Below are positions 37,301 to 48,763 of a stretch of 64,000 nucleotides of DNA, in pieces. Both the position numbers and the translations under genes were made by a program. The notes under the pieces were generated by a model, which saw nothing but the letters and a program-made list of their open reading frames with translations, did no database searches and had not been told where the DNA came from. Location: NCBI GenBank assembly GCA_964247055.1, contig OZ176052.1, positions 10,540,001 through 10,604,000 of the forward strand, read 5' to 3'. Origin of the DNA: Paragordius varius (Eukaryota > Nematomorpha). Each line of letters opens with the position of its first letter. Position 1 is the stretch's first letter.

Positions 37301-40300
37301 AATTTAAATGAACGTCAAATAGAAAATCGTAAAGTGACTAGTGAAATCATGCTTATTATCCTCACAAATTATTTTTGCATTAAATTAATGCGCGTGATGA
37401 GAAATGGCTTTTTTTGAAAATTTAAAGCGGAAAAATCGTGGCTTTCATCTTGCCAAGCCGTAATAAGGCCAAATCGCTTTGGTAAGTAAACCCTGCTGTG
37501 TGCCTTGAAAGCCCCGTAAACTTGTTAATACACAACAAACTATGGCTGGCAAATCCTAATTAAAACCATCATTATTCAAAGAAAACATGAAAAAAAAAGA
37601 TTCTGATATATGATAATGATTTGTCTCGTACAATAAAAAAAGTAAAAGACACCTAAAACCATTTCGATGCAAATTTATTCCGCACTTGCTGAATTCTCCT
37701 GAGCCATCTGACTAAAACAACCTCGCAAAAATAACCCTCGCAGCGCAGCACTCAACTAATTTCCAAGACGTTGGAATATTGGACGAATGGTTTGCCGCAG
37801 AAATCAAATATGTTACGAGAAGATGAGCAAAATGTGTAGAAGCCGGTGTATAATAATTAAAATAAAAAATTGATTTCCCATCAAAATTACATGTATTTTT
37901 ACCAAAAAAAACCCGTAAAAACTTATTCATACACCTGGTATATAAATTTTTATATATTGATTTATACTTATAGTGTGTGGATATGTAAGGAAGTCTAAAA
38001 GCCAATAATTCCAACAAGGAATACAAAATTGACCAAGACTGGCATTTTGTAACAGTAGGTAATAGATGATCTAAAATATCAAATATATTAGTAAAACTTT
38101 CTCTATAATTTAATAATTGAAATAATTTACTTATGAATCCTTTGATTCCAAGCGATTCTGTTTCCATGTAAGCCAAAAGTCTCGCATATGTTTCAAGTAT
38201 GGCGGATGTTATACGGTTTAACCGATTTTGTGATGAAATTTTGATGATAGTCCCGGCAATGTTGTGTATCAGACTTGACAATATAATTATAAAATCAATA
38301 ATTAGGTTTATTTAAAAAGTTAGTAAGGGTAAAATTATTGTATTAACAATATTAAATCATTAGCCAAATGTTATGTTAGAAAAAGAATATTAACACCACA
38401 TGATAAAATCAACAGTCACACCTATTACCTCATTTTAGTGTGCACATTAAGGACGTCCAAAAAATCCATTGAGAGTGGTTCTAAATTCCCAGTGCTAGCA
38501 CCCAATGAGGTGTTGGTTTGTTTGAGAGCATATGGTGTTGGATTAGATCCTCGTACAAGATATTCCATAATAGCTGATATCAAAAGGTGGAAACGTTCTG
38601 CCGAAAAACTATAAGCATTACAAAGGATAGGGTAAACAGGGTTAAAAGTCAATTGTTCATTGGATTCAATTGATTTGTTAGCAGTATTAGGGATTGACGC
38701 AACGTATGGTTTGGATGACACATCAATGTACAATGAGTTGACTGTTAGTAAATACGTTTTATCATTACCAGGAAGTGTTACAGTCAAAATTTGATTGCCA
38801 TCTCCCAAGCCCTTTTCAGGACCTGTTGATGTGTTAAACAGTGTGAGTTGATTCGCAAACTTAGATTCAAGATCAGTGATGAAAGCATATTGAGTGGTAA
38901 AAGCAAATGGCATTGGCCATTTCATTATATTGGTATCGAGCGTCGTTTGTGCATCATTGATTTCATTTAATTTTGTGGGAGTGATTTTTTCAACATTCAT
39001 ATTAGTTGTTGTGGATAAGCTCTTGAGTTTTTTGGAAACGTTCATCCATAAACTAAGTCCAGAAAATTGTATGACACAATCATTCATTTGCATGGTAGGA
39101 GTGTTTGGGCGCGACAGTGTGGTGGTAATATCTTCTGCCAACTTCGTGTCACTTGTGTGTTGGAGACCCCCACTCCAATAGCTCAAAGAAATCTGATCTG
39201 GAACCTTTAATGGTATATTTAAAGTTATCGTCGTATTATGTTGGGGATGATATTTTGCATTAGCATACATAGCACTTTCTGGAAAAAGAATGTCAAAAAG
39301 TGTTATTATATGCGTATAATCAAGGCTAGATGATTGCACATTTTGCAGGTTTGCTGAAACGATTTGCAACAAGAGCCAAGCTAAATTATGACGCGTTTGA
39401 CCAAAACATTGTATGGCAATGATTGATTCTTGCATAGTATGCAAAAAATGATCGCCTCGTCTTATAACAGTTATATTTTCTTCCACTTGGTCCTTGATAT
39501 GCGCTTTGATTAAACGAATCAAAGCATCTAATATACCATACAATGAACAAAAGTGAAATAGGATTAGAAAAATAATTTGGGACGCTAGGTGTTGCCATAC
39601 ATTTAATTTGTTCAAATCAACTATCATTGTGGATGGGGAAAATGATGATGTATTATTGCTTTGACCAGGAATGAGTAAATCAAATAGGATGTGAGCTAAA
39701 ACATCCTCCAAAATTTGGCAACGAATCTTTTGCTATAGAGATGAAAGTTTTATGTGCTAAAGGTGTTTTTGCAATTTTTTGATTTCATTTAAATTATGTA
39801 AATTTTATGAGATAAAAAGTTATTTTCCTATTAAAAAATTAACAAAATGTATAAGGGTTTAAACAATTACTTATACATTGGATACGAGATAGTTACCAAT
39901 AACAGCTTAATTACTATTTATTTAAATTTTCAAATTCCTTTATTCAACGCCATTATATTTTGTTTTTTAATAAACCGAATATAATTTCATATTATTTGGT
40001 AATTTTATTTAAATTATAAATCGTAGGGGTTTCAAATTTTTTAAATTAAACTGAGTCATTAATTTGTAGTTTATAGATGTATGTTTTTCACGCTATCCCT
40101 GTCAAATAAATCCTTAACCCTAAATCACTTAAAACCTCATTTTCCAAATGGGCCAAGTAGCTTATTAAAAATTCGATGGTTTTTGAAAAATAAAATAAAA
40201 TAAATGTGTTAATTTTGTCATCAGAACATTGGATGATTTATAGAAAATCTATTGGTTTAAACTTTGAAATTTTTTGCGCTAAATTATATAATTCTATTGG

Positions 40301-42832
40301 TTGCTTGGTCAAATTACCCCATTGATTTCCACGTCTTTTAATCTTTTACCGTTACATTAAAATCGTTCAATGTCATCTTAGTTTCATATTAAAATGGAAT
40401 ATATTGTAGATTTGTTATTTAAAAAATAGAGATTTTAATAATCCTTGAGTAAATTAGGAAAGATAATATCATACTTTTTTTATGATTGCAATAAAATCTT
40501 TAATACGTTATTCGCAACATAAAACATTAAGAAAAAAAGTTATTTAAGAATATATATTTTAAGTAAGGTTATCAGTTAAAGAGTACATTTAGACTTAACT
40601 ATATGAAATTATTTTATAAATTACCTGTTTCTTTAGTCCAAGTATGTGACATAGCAAATCTCTTGAATAGGGCTGAAAAATAATGTTTCGTATTATTTCG
40701 CGTTGTGGCACTAAATATTTCTAAAATTACGAAATAAAACGGTAAATAACGAATTTTTTTAGTTTTCTTTAGTTTTTTTAATTTTTGTAACACATTAATT
40801 TATTTTTCTATATATGCATCCTAAGAAAATTAGTTAAGGTTATAACAAAAAACCTTTAAATAAAACAGGAGCCTTAATTAATTTTAAAAGATCTAAAATG
40901 TATAAAAAGTATTATATTTCATATATTGCTAGATATTAATATTATAATATTCTACAATTATAACATCAACAACACTTTTATAGTTCATAAATTAAGCATT
41001 TTAACCTTTTCATAAGGTAAGAAACCACGGATTGGGAATTTTAATGTAGAAGATTCCAATCTCCATAAAACATTATTCGGATTTGAAATACCAATGACGG
41101 GCCACATTTTATCTCGACCTATAATAGCAGTATAAAATATGCATTCATATATATATGAAATACTTTTCTAATATTTTACAATGTTTTTATATAGAAATAT
41201 ATTAAAATTTTAGGTCCTTTTAGATTCTCCAGGGAAACTGAAAAATAGAAACGTCATATTATATAAACATAGGCATTAAATAGTTAATTACATATATTTA
41301 GCCGTAACTTTTATTTAATGAAAAATACATAAAAAATAAGCCATTTATACATCTAATGCACCCTTGGACATAAATTTTTTTAATATTGAGCAAAAATAAT
41401 ACAATTGAGAATAAATATTTTTCTTGTTCTGGTATTAAAGTGAGTTGATTTGTTAATACCATAGATATTAAGTAATAACTCAAACGAATTATTCTTCTAT
41501 CAATGTAAATAAAAAAACTCAAAATGTAGCAAACTTATATAATAAAACCAACAAAATGTTACGTCAATGAAAAATGTTTAATTTTGCTTGAGTAATTTAA
41601 AACAAATCATATATTGTTAATGGTTGCCAATTATATAAGAAATGTTGTAAATTTGAAAATGTTTGAAGAAAAAAAAATACAGTTTCCTTATTTCATACTA
41701 TATATGGGAATTCGCAACACAGTAGTGTATGGAAAAAACTACAAACAAAATTAAATAACCATTTATTTCCTTTCTTTTTTCCATACACTTCTGTGTTGCG
41801 AGCCCTACTATAAAATGTGAAATAAGGAACCATTAAAAAGCATACTGTAAACGGTATGAAACTCAAAATTTTTAACGCCTAACACAAATTTTAAGGTTTA
41901 TTCGGAATTGAATTTTAGCAGGTTAAATTTTAAAAGCAAAAATAAAAGCCTTTTACAGTTTTAATTTGGTATTATGTTATAGAGTATTTTTAAATCATTT
42001 CAAGGCACGCATACGATTAATAATATTTTCAATCCCATTAATAACTACTATATTCACCGATTTTCAAAATATATCCTAATATAAAATACATATAAGCCTA
42101 CCCATTATAAAAACGAGAGTAGAGAGTGGTATAAAGCTGTTAATATAATCAGCAAACTGATTATTTAAAGTCCAATGCGGTGTCACAATATTATCTATCA
42201 CGATTGAATTATTATCGGAGGATATGTTTTGTTGATTACTATTCAATAATTTTTGCAATTCATTAACTACCAGATAATCAGGAATATAATTTGTAGATGC
42301 GTCACATATTAAAAATCTAATTAATTTTGTCAATTTCGTTAAGCATTCATAAAGTTCCTTATCAAGGTACTCATTATCAAACAGTGAAAATTTTTGAATA
42401 AGCGGAGAAATCAAATCTCTTATTCCCTAACTTTATTAATAAAAAAAACCTTATAGTCAATACGTTTGAGATTTTGATATATAAAGTCCAAAGCATTACT
42501 CCACAATTCTTTATAAAATAAATTAATTTGGTTATTGTTCAATAACAATGAACATATGGATCTTCTAATATAAGTATTTTTACTTTAAGTCTACGTGTGT
42601 TAGTGGTTTAGTAAAATTATAAAGCTTTTCAAACCACATGCTAATGTTGGATAAATTCTTTTCATAATAACAATCAATAATCACAACTTTAACAAATTTT
42701 TCAACAAGATAGGCGGGATCCAGCTTATAATTAATTTGTTTAAACTTTAAGATATTGTTCAAATTCAGCGATAAAGGTTTTAATCAAATCAGGGTTTTGA
42801 CTTAACTCAAATTCCTCAATCAAAGAAAGCAT
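28310..42832 (-). CDS. MED23: MED23, Mediator complex tail subunit 23, complete 28-exon gene
   Basis: Subunit of nuclear Mediator linking activators (Elk1/E1A pathways in mammals) to RNA polymerase II. Exons, 5'->3': 42832-42746, 42723-42584, 42564-42450, 42426-42102, 41118-41006, 40720-40625, 39732-38429, 38273-38131, 38070-37935, 36647-36234, 36205-36089, 35814-35594, 35398-35134, 34739-34588, 34291-34154, 33991-33650, 33514-33313, 33205-33127, 33027-32936, 31375-31149, 31094-31083, 31033-30857, 30756-30392, 30170-30090, 30063-29975, 29785-29624, 29157-28918, 28523-28310. All are GT/AG, phases agree, total 2015 aa (human about 1370). Matches to MED23 include QPYSRDLLCHILGL, METESLGIKGFI, CQLLLLKPPDFL, LCHLVGPYLQRF and ILYHIKYMYTGDGIK. 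The start is the first ATG after an in-frame stop. Exon 7 (residues 293-727) carries low-complexity expansions. Five introns are only 19-28 nt. Two large introns carry mariner relics. Confidence 0.93.
30064..30089 (-). other. Putative 26-nt intron in MED23
   Basis: Minus strand GT with a ten-T run, then GTTTTACTGTTAAAG. Removal joins NKIHER to VYNISKRANT in phase 0. Homology here is weaker than at the other junctions. Confidence 0.55.
31083..31094 (-). other. 12-nt microexon of MED23
   Basis: Minus strand GACTCAACATAG between an AG and a GT, with introns of 54 nt upstream (31095-31148) and 49 nt downstream (31034-31082). Including it gives TDLSHK-RLNIG-LNNPSHDW, aligning with human LSDTYLKCAMNAREENPW. 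No other joining of the neighbouring exons keeps frame and homology. Confidence 0.65.
31700..32390 (-). mobile_element. Decayed mariner-like transposon, copy c, in a MED23 intron
   Basis: The minus strand around 31800-31870 reads NPDLAIGLFASMGI, a degraded SPDLAP-type motif. It shares nucleotide modules with the other copies, including 'aggcacaattcggcataaat' (about 32293) and 'tttcaaatgaattcacaact' (about 32170). It lies in the intron 31376-32935, in the same orientation as MED23. Confidence 0.65.
36206..36233 (-). other. Putative 28-nt intron in MED23
   Basis: Minus strand GTACTC...ATCGAG. Removal joins DSASGL to CAYGPNKLLKYW, continuing the match to the human segment DSIQGTWCKDILQTIM. The unspliced frame stops after two codons. 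Confidence 0.68.
36880..37860 (+). mobile_element. Decayed mariner-like transposon, copy d, in a MED23 intron
   Basis: The plus strand near 37790-37850 reads LDEWFAAEIKYVTRR then AKCVEAGV, the mariner C terminus, preceded near 37685-37710 by an NSPEPSD relic of SPDLAPSDY. It sits in the intron 36648-37934, antisense to MED23, ending about 75 nt from the next exon. Confidence 0.72.
42427..42449 (-). other. Putative 23-nt intron in MED23
   Basis: Minus strand GT, a run of eight T in all, then ATTAATAAAGTTAG. Removal gives RIDYK-GIRDLI, matching the conserved human VDYKGVRDLL exactly across the junction. This is the strongest of the five cases. Confidence 0.82.
42565..42583 (-). other. Putative 19-nt intron in MED23
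   Basis: GTAAAAATACTTATATTAG on the minus strand. Removal joins THVDLK to RSICSLLLNN, preserving alignment to the human segment ending CESLINSD. Retention hits TAA at once. Confidence 0.75.
42724..42745 (-). other. Putative 22-nt intron in MED23
   Basis: On the minus strand this reads GTTTAAACAAATTAATTATA then AG. Removal joins ...EQYLK to LDPAYLVEKF in frame; retention gives an immediate stop (GTT TAA). Confidence 0.68.
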
Positions 42833-43955
42833 TTTAAATTTTCAAATGATTATAACAAATGATCAAAAAAATGTGATAATGAAAAGTTGCAAATATATAA
42901 AAAGCTATAAAATTATTTTGCTAAATTATAAAATAATCTCAAAAGAAATATTTTAACGCGTAGGGATCAATAGGTAATGGGTTACAAAATTACCAAATTA
43001 CATTGTTTGATTAAATCGACGTAAACATGCCAAAATTTTATCATATTTTTATTTTTTCCGACGATTATATTTTAGATGGTTATCTCAGAACAACTTATTG
43101 AAATTGTTTTATAACATTTTCAGTAGATTTGTGATATTATTTTATATTCTTTTTACCTAGCAGATTATTTCAAAATAAATGATGTTTCATATTTCCAATA
43201 AATGCCACATCATATATCCCCGAATAAGAAAATCAACTTTGCTTTTACATATTGTTAAATAGATATCCTAATTCATTGTTTTGTTGAAACAATTATCATA
43301 TCTTAGCTTTTGGGTTAGTATCATATCCCAAAGATATGTAAAATCATGAAATACAATATATTATTAGTCTAATTGGTAGATATGCTTTCTTTAGATTAAG
43401 TGCGAAGCTCAAAAAAATTTTAATAAAAATATTCTCATCTCAAAGTTTTTTCGCCAATTTTTCTTTGAAGTTTTTAAATCGCTATACAACAGGCAAATAA
43501 TATTACAGTATTATGGTTAAAAAATATACATAATTATATGCTTTCCGGTTACATTTTACTAGCAAACATATGATGATTGTACATTATAAATAGTTATTTA
43601 TAATCGTGTGTTTAGCTGTCTCAATTAAGAGCACCAGTTTAAAATATTTGAAATATAAGATTTTTAATTGCTATAAGGAAACAATGTTTGATGATTAAAT
43701 TTTTACCAAAACAACTTTCACACAATAGTATGTTATATTATAACTTAACTCTGAGGTAAAAAACCTTCCAAAAGAAATGAAATGTTGTAGAGTAAAAAAT
43801 AATCCTTTTGAATGTTATTTGTGCGCCGGAATTGTTATAATTGCCTCCGAATTCGGGGGTTTAGAAGATTCGGTGAAATATATATCTGGTAAAAAATGTA
43901 CCAAATTATTATGGTGCATATGTTAGCACTCACAGATTTAAGAAATTTTACACTT
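42833..43955. other. Gene-free AT-rich stretch upstream of MED23
   Basis: Presumably contains the MED23 promoter, but no recognisable core element stands out. No exon or RNA gene seen. Confidence 0.4.
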
Positions 43956-43959
43956 TTGG

Positions 43960-44760
43960 GGTAACAGCACTACTATATTATAGAATGCCAAAATTTTGGC
44001 ATATTTTTTAATAAAAAAATTTTTGGCTAAAGCTAAATGCTTTGTTATCAAAAATCATAACTACAGCTAATAAAAACAATTTTTTTAGCATATATAGCGT
44101 ACTTAGTACTCTTTTGAGGAACCGAAAACGGTATAAAAACGCTTTAAGATATTGTAAAAACATTTTTTATATATAACTCAAAGATGTTGAACATTTTTAT
44201 CGCTTTATTTTAAAAATATATTTTTGCTTTTAAATTTAGGTGATTTGTTATAAAAAAAACATTTAAAAATAATTTAAAAACGAAAAAAACTTATAAAAAG
44301 TGATAAAAATGCATTATCGAATTAAGTGTTTTCATAATATCTAAAGCGTTGTATATCGTTTCCGTCATGTATCAAAATAGTATAAAGTTCGTTTCAGCAA
44401 AATTTCGCTAAAATTATATTTTCGAAAAAATTATGCATTTTTTAAGAAATATTTTTGGGTAAAATGAAGCATATATTTTAACTTATGACATTTTCTTTAG
44501 TTATTTAAATAAAATTACCTCATAGAAGAGCTAAAAAATTTGGGATTTGGGTTAAGTGAAAATTATATTATTCAAAAAATATTGTTTTGCTTTTTATATG
44601 TAGCCTATAATATTTTTAATAATATTTTGGAATAAATATTAGCTCTCACTATAAAAAATTTATTTAAAAATGTGCGCATTGGCTACTTTCTTATGTGTAA
44701 CGCTTACCATAAAAAGTAAATAACTTCCTCACACCATGAACTTTTGGGCTATTTAGGTGT
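43960..44760. repeat. Dispersed AT-rich repeat (family R2)
   Basis: Shares ordered modules with 54700-57250: 'gatgttgaacatttttatcg', 'catgtatcaaaatagtataa', 'tagaagagctaaaa', 'attttgctttttatatg' and 'ttttggaataaatattagct'. Non-coding. Confidence 0.6.
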
Positions 44761-46095
44761 AATATATTAAAAAAAATTTACACACATGTAAATTGTGCAA
44801 AGGTTTAATTAGATAAAAAAATAAGCTTGAATGTGTATAAAAAATAAAAAACTATATTCTAATTTTATTTTGTACGCATTTTTTTTAAATAATTTATATT
44901 ATATAAAATGCGTAATTCTTTCAATTTTGTGGTAAAAATTAAAAAATGGAAATAATAAACTTTAAAAAGCGTTCAGGCTACATAAATCTAGCATAATTCA
45001 AAATAATCGCACAATCTTAACATTTTTGAATTACTTTAACATTTGGATACAACACATTCATTTCATTCCTAAATTTAAAGTCTCAGGGAACCCCAGGTCT
45101 AAATAAAATATTTTTAAAAATAAAAAAAATCAAAAACATTGCAAATGTTTGTTTGCATTTATATAACATTGATGCACCTATATAAAAGATTAATATTAAA
45201 AAAACTTAATACTACTTATTTTATGGATAAACCTTAAGGTAAAATATAACATGACATGTGTGCATTAGCCTAATATAATACTAATGCAATATGAACCATT
45301 TATTCTGTTCATATCTATTAGATGTGATATAAAAAATAGTTTACCACGAATTTTTTTTCAAAATTTAATGAGGTATATTGGCTCATTTATATAACTTTTG
45401 TTATGATAGAAGCATATATTTAAATTGTAACCGTTTTTCTAGTTGTTTTTTGAAAAATATCATAAATTTGTTTGGGGTCACCACCCATATAAATCGGTGT
45501 TTAAGGAACTAGTCCATTTTAGAGGAAGTATTTTAAAAAAGTTATGTTTTGGTTTTTTACATTTAGTTTATTATGTTTTTATTGATATTTTTTGGCATGA
45601 AAGATTTAGTCTTCACCAATTTTATTTAGCATACTTACGAAATCTGATTTTTTTCTAAAGGACAATTACCACCCACACAAGTGTAAGTATCTTACACACG
45701 CAGGACCCTAAACCGACTAGAAAATTCTTTTTTATCTATCAGTATATATATTTATATCATATTAATATTTTTAAAAGTCCCTGATATGCACAGTGAATAC
45801 ATAAAACTTTTGTTTTAGGCATCGAATCCGAAAATCTTAATGTATTTCAAATAAGATTAGTACAAATGGCGCCGAAACAGTCAAATTGGAACTTTTATCA
45901 AAACTTATCTAGAATATTTTAGCCAGAATTACTCAAGAAAAAAAGATTTAAATTGGAATCGCGTGATCGGTTAGTTCTTAAAAATATTATTTAAAATTGG
46001 CTTGAGGTTACCAGCTACCCCAATAATTGAAGTAATATTTTAGTAAATATAAAACAATTTATGTACTCATTTGCTCAAGAATTTTTTTATAATCT
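44761..46095. other. Gene-free AT-rich stretch
   Basis: No supported feature; open runs are short and low in complexity. Confidence 0.45.
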
Positions 46096-46124
46096 ATATA
46101 TTTATAAAAATGGAAAATGCTGGC

Positions 46125-47100
46125 TTTGTGATCTGGTACAGGAAAACCGGTAGACCCATTCAAATCCAAACTTCGAAAAAATATAATCATTAATGAATGC
46201 CCCGACAATAGCTTCGCCCTTTTTTTCAAATAGGCACCCAGTTCGGGCCCACCCCGTGTGAAAAACGGGTTTTTTTTGAAAACAGAAGTCCACAAAAATC
46301 GTGTCTTTGAGACAATTTTCCGGAAAACGTGTTGGACCATTCAATTTCAAATATAATTTTTGTTTACTTATTTTCGATTGCGCCGAACATAGTCGAGTCA
46401 CTTTTTTGATTTAGGCCCTCTTTTTACCCCCTACCCCCGTAAAATGCCATTTTTTTCAAAAAACAAAGTCCATAAAAATGATTTTTTAAATAGATTTTTC
46501 GCCCTAGGTATGAAATCGTAAAAATTCTATATGGATTCCACGTGTTCCCTGTTGAAAGGCAAAAATTTTAGTCAAGCGTTTCTATGATGATAGCTGCTGG
46601 GTAAGGAGCTACCCGCTAAAAACCGATTTTTCATGTAACTTTGTGATCTGTTTCCGGGAAACCGGTGAACCCAATCAAATCCAAACATCGAAAAAATATA
46701 ATCATTAATGAATACCCCGACAATAGCTTCGCCCTTTTTTGGAATTAGGTCCCCAGTTCGGGCCCACCCCGTGTGAAAAATGGGTTGAGTCAATTTTTTG
46801 GAGAACGTGTTGGACCATTTAATTTCAAATATGATTTTTGTTTGCTTATTTTTGATCACGCTGAACATAGTCTACTCACTTTTTTGATTTAGGCCCTCTT
46901 TTTACCCGCTACCCCCGTAAAATGCCATTTTTTTCAAAAAAAAACAAAGTCCACAAAAATAATTTTTTGATTCTATTTTTTTGCCCAAGGTATGAGGCTC
47001 TAAAAATTCGAGAAGGTTTTTTCGTATTGCCTGTTAAAAGGCAAAAATTTTAGTCAAGCGTTTCTTTAATGATAGCTGCTGAGTAAGGAGCTTCTATCAT
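46125..47100. repeat. Two tandem units of about 514 nt within Helitron-like copy 1
   Basis: Both units contain 'cccgacaatagcttcgccct', 'gttcgggcccaccccgtgtg', 'gatttaggccctctttttac' and 'aaattttagtcaagcgtttc'. The second lacks about 50 nt after the 'cgtgtgaaaaa' block. Confidence 0.85.
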
Positions 47101-47295
47101 ACGTATAAATATTTTTTTTAAATCTATTTTTCCCTCAAGTAAACAATCAATGTATGAATGCACCGTATTATAATTCCTATGAGATCATAGCTATCAAATA
47201 ATGTTTCGAAATAATCCACACATGTGGATCATTTTATTGTCCCTTTTTTCAAATAATCCCCCCACCTCCCCCCCTTCAGAAGTCCGAAGGACTTC

Positions 47296-47329
47296 CTCGG
47301 GCTGCGTAGCAGCACGAGATTTACGCTAG
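47296..47329 (+). other. Helitron-type 3' terminus: hairpin and CTAG
   Basis: Stem of 9 paired bases with one mismatch, then 11 nt ending CTAG, followed by T. Repeated at 62796-62829 with a degraded stem. Confidence 0.7.
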
Positions 47330-47770
47330 TAATAATAATAATTATTAATAAAATATATTTTAAAGCATAAGTATCACTTGCGCATAATCTCACCAAATTC
47401 CAAATTAAAATTGACCTTTTTAACATCATAAATTTTATTATAGTTTGAATGAAGAAACAAAATTTATATGATATGCATAATGAATTTAATTTTAAGTTAA
47501 TTTTGACTTTGAAAAGTCTGCTATATTTTAGTTGTTTTAAAACTAAAAAACCTTATGTATATTATATAGGATTAAATAATTGGCCAAATATCATTTATAT
47601 AAATGGTATTGACAGGTAACATCTACTAAGCTAAAATTTGGCAATGATTTAGGTTGTTTTTAACTCTTACTTATTATTCTAATTTTTGAAAGGACATAAA
47701 AATAAATTTTAACTTTTGAAATTATATAAATTTTTTTTGATTAAGTTTTTATTCAAAAATACAGTGCCTA

Positions 47771-48107
47771 ATGAAATTGCTCGGTATTCTCCCTATCCTA
47801 TTAGCTGGTATTAAGCTAATAAATTAATTATATATTCTAAACAAATTCTTAGCTATATTGCATATATTTCTTCACATATTTAGGATTCGTATCGTATATT
47901 TGGGGTCGAGAGGATTTTTGCAATTTGCCAGCAGAAACTGGCCCCTGTAAGGCTAGATTTATACGTTGGTACTTTGATTCTGAATACAATGAATGTTTAA
48001 CCTTTGTCTACGGTGGCTGTAGTGGTAATGCCAACAATTTTATCACTAAAGAAGATTGTGAATTGAGCTGCCTATATGGATCAAATAATCATATATATTT
48101 TGAATGA
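47771..48107 (+). CDS. Secreted single-domain Kunitz/BPTI protease inhibitor
   Basis: Two exons, 47771-47807 and 47884-48107, with a 76-nt GT/AG intron, encode 86 aa. Exon 1 is the signal peptide ([13 protein letters not shown]). The Kunitz domain has all six cysteines at residues 25, 34, 50, 58, 71 and 75, with spacing 8-15-7-12-3, the standard BPTI pattern, plus the conserved FVYGGC motif. The reactive loop reads GPCKAR, so P1 is Lys35, predicting inhibition of trypsin-like enzymes. Kunitz proteins of this size are secreted inhibitors, common in parasites and venoms. It lies 3.1 kb upstream of an active S1A protease on the same strand but is a separate gene, with its own signal peptide, stop codon and AATAAA. 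Confidence 0.92.
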
Positions 48108-48195
48108 TGGATGCATTCATAAATGTACTTTTTTTAAAACAGTATTTTACTCCTTGTAAAAAATATATTGTATGTTTTTTAAATCTATTTACCAA

Positions 48196-48201
48196 AATAA
48201 A
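48196..48201 (+). terminator. Polyadenylation signal of the Kunitz gene
   Basis: AATAAA about 89 nt after the stop codon. Confidence 0.55.
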
Positions 48202-48755
48202 TTGAACGTGTGTTAGATGCAATTTTTGTTGTGTAATATCAAATAGCAGGGATAAGAATTAAGTTATAATTAAAAAAATCACATATTTTAGGAACACCAG
48301 GTAGATAACGCAAAGATTAAAAACTGGCTAATTTTTCAAATTTACTTTTTGTAAAATATATTCATATTAATGTCATATATACCAGCCAATTTTTCTGATT
48401 GTTTGACAATTCGATTACTGATTCCAAAACAAAATTTAAAATACAGACTTTTTATGTTTTTATAATTTTCCGCCATCTTATATTCATATGATTTATATAT
48501 ACAAAAAATTTCACCGCTTTAGCTTTATAACCACCGGACATAAAAGGTGGTTAAATTATAAGGTTTTTAGGTATCATTATATAGTTTATGGCCTCGGTAA
48601 AAAGTGTAATGAATTAATAAAATGGAACAAATTTTAAAGTCTTCTCTACAAATAATTTTATAAGAAAAATTGGAAAAGGAGGTCCATAAATATTTTAAAA
48701 TTTGAATATTGATTTATACTTTGGATAAGCTTATAGTTTAAACATTGGTTGGTGA
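48202..48755. other. Gene-free AT-rich stretch
   Basis: Nothing recognised. Confidence 0.45.
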
Positions 48756-48763
48756 GAAACAAC

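Larger units (their letters stand above)
46100..47329 (+). mobile_element. Helitron-like non-autonomous element, copy 1 (5' end uncertain)
   Basis: The right end has a hairpin at 47296-47318 (CTCG-G-GCTGC / GCAGC-A-CGAG around GTA), then ATTTACGCTAG and a T. A short-spaced hairpin before CTRR, with insertion 5' to T, is the Helitron 3'-end signature. A second palindrome lies upstream, around CCACACATGTGG at 47216-47227. The body is two tandem units of about 514 nt (from 46125 and 46639). The same terminal 170 nt and body units recur at 60800-62829. No Rep/helicase was seen. The left boundary could not be fixed. Confidence 0.65.

Noticed and set aside
46059-46868. Minus-strand frames of 93-99 codons
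   Set aside because: They are repeats of the same tandem non-coding unit of the Helitron-like element and have no family resemblance.
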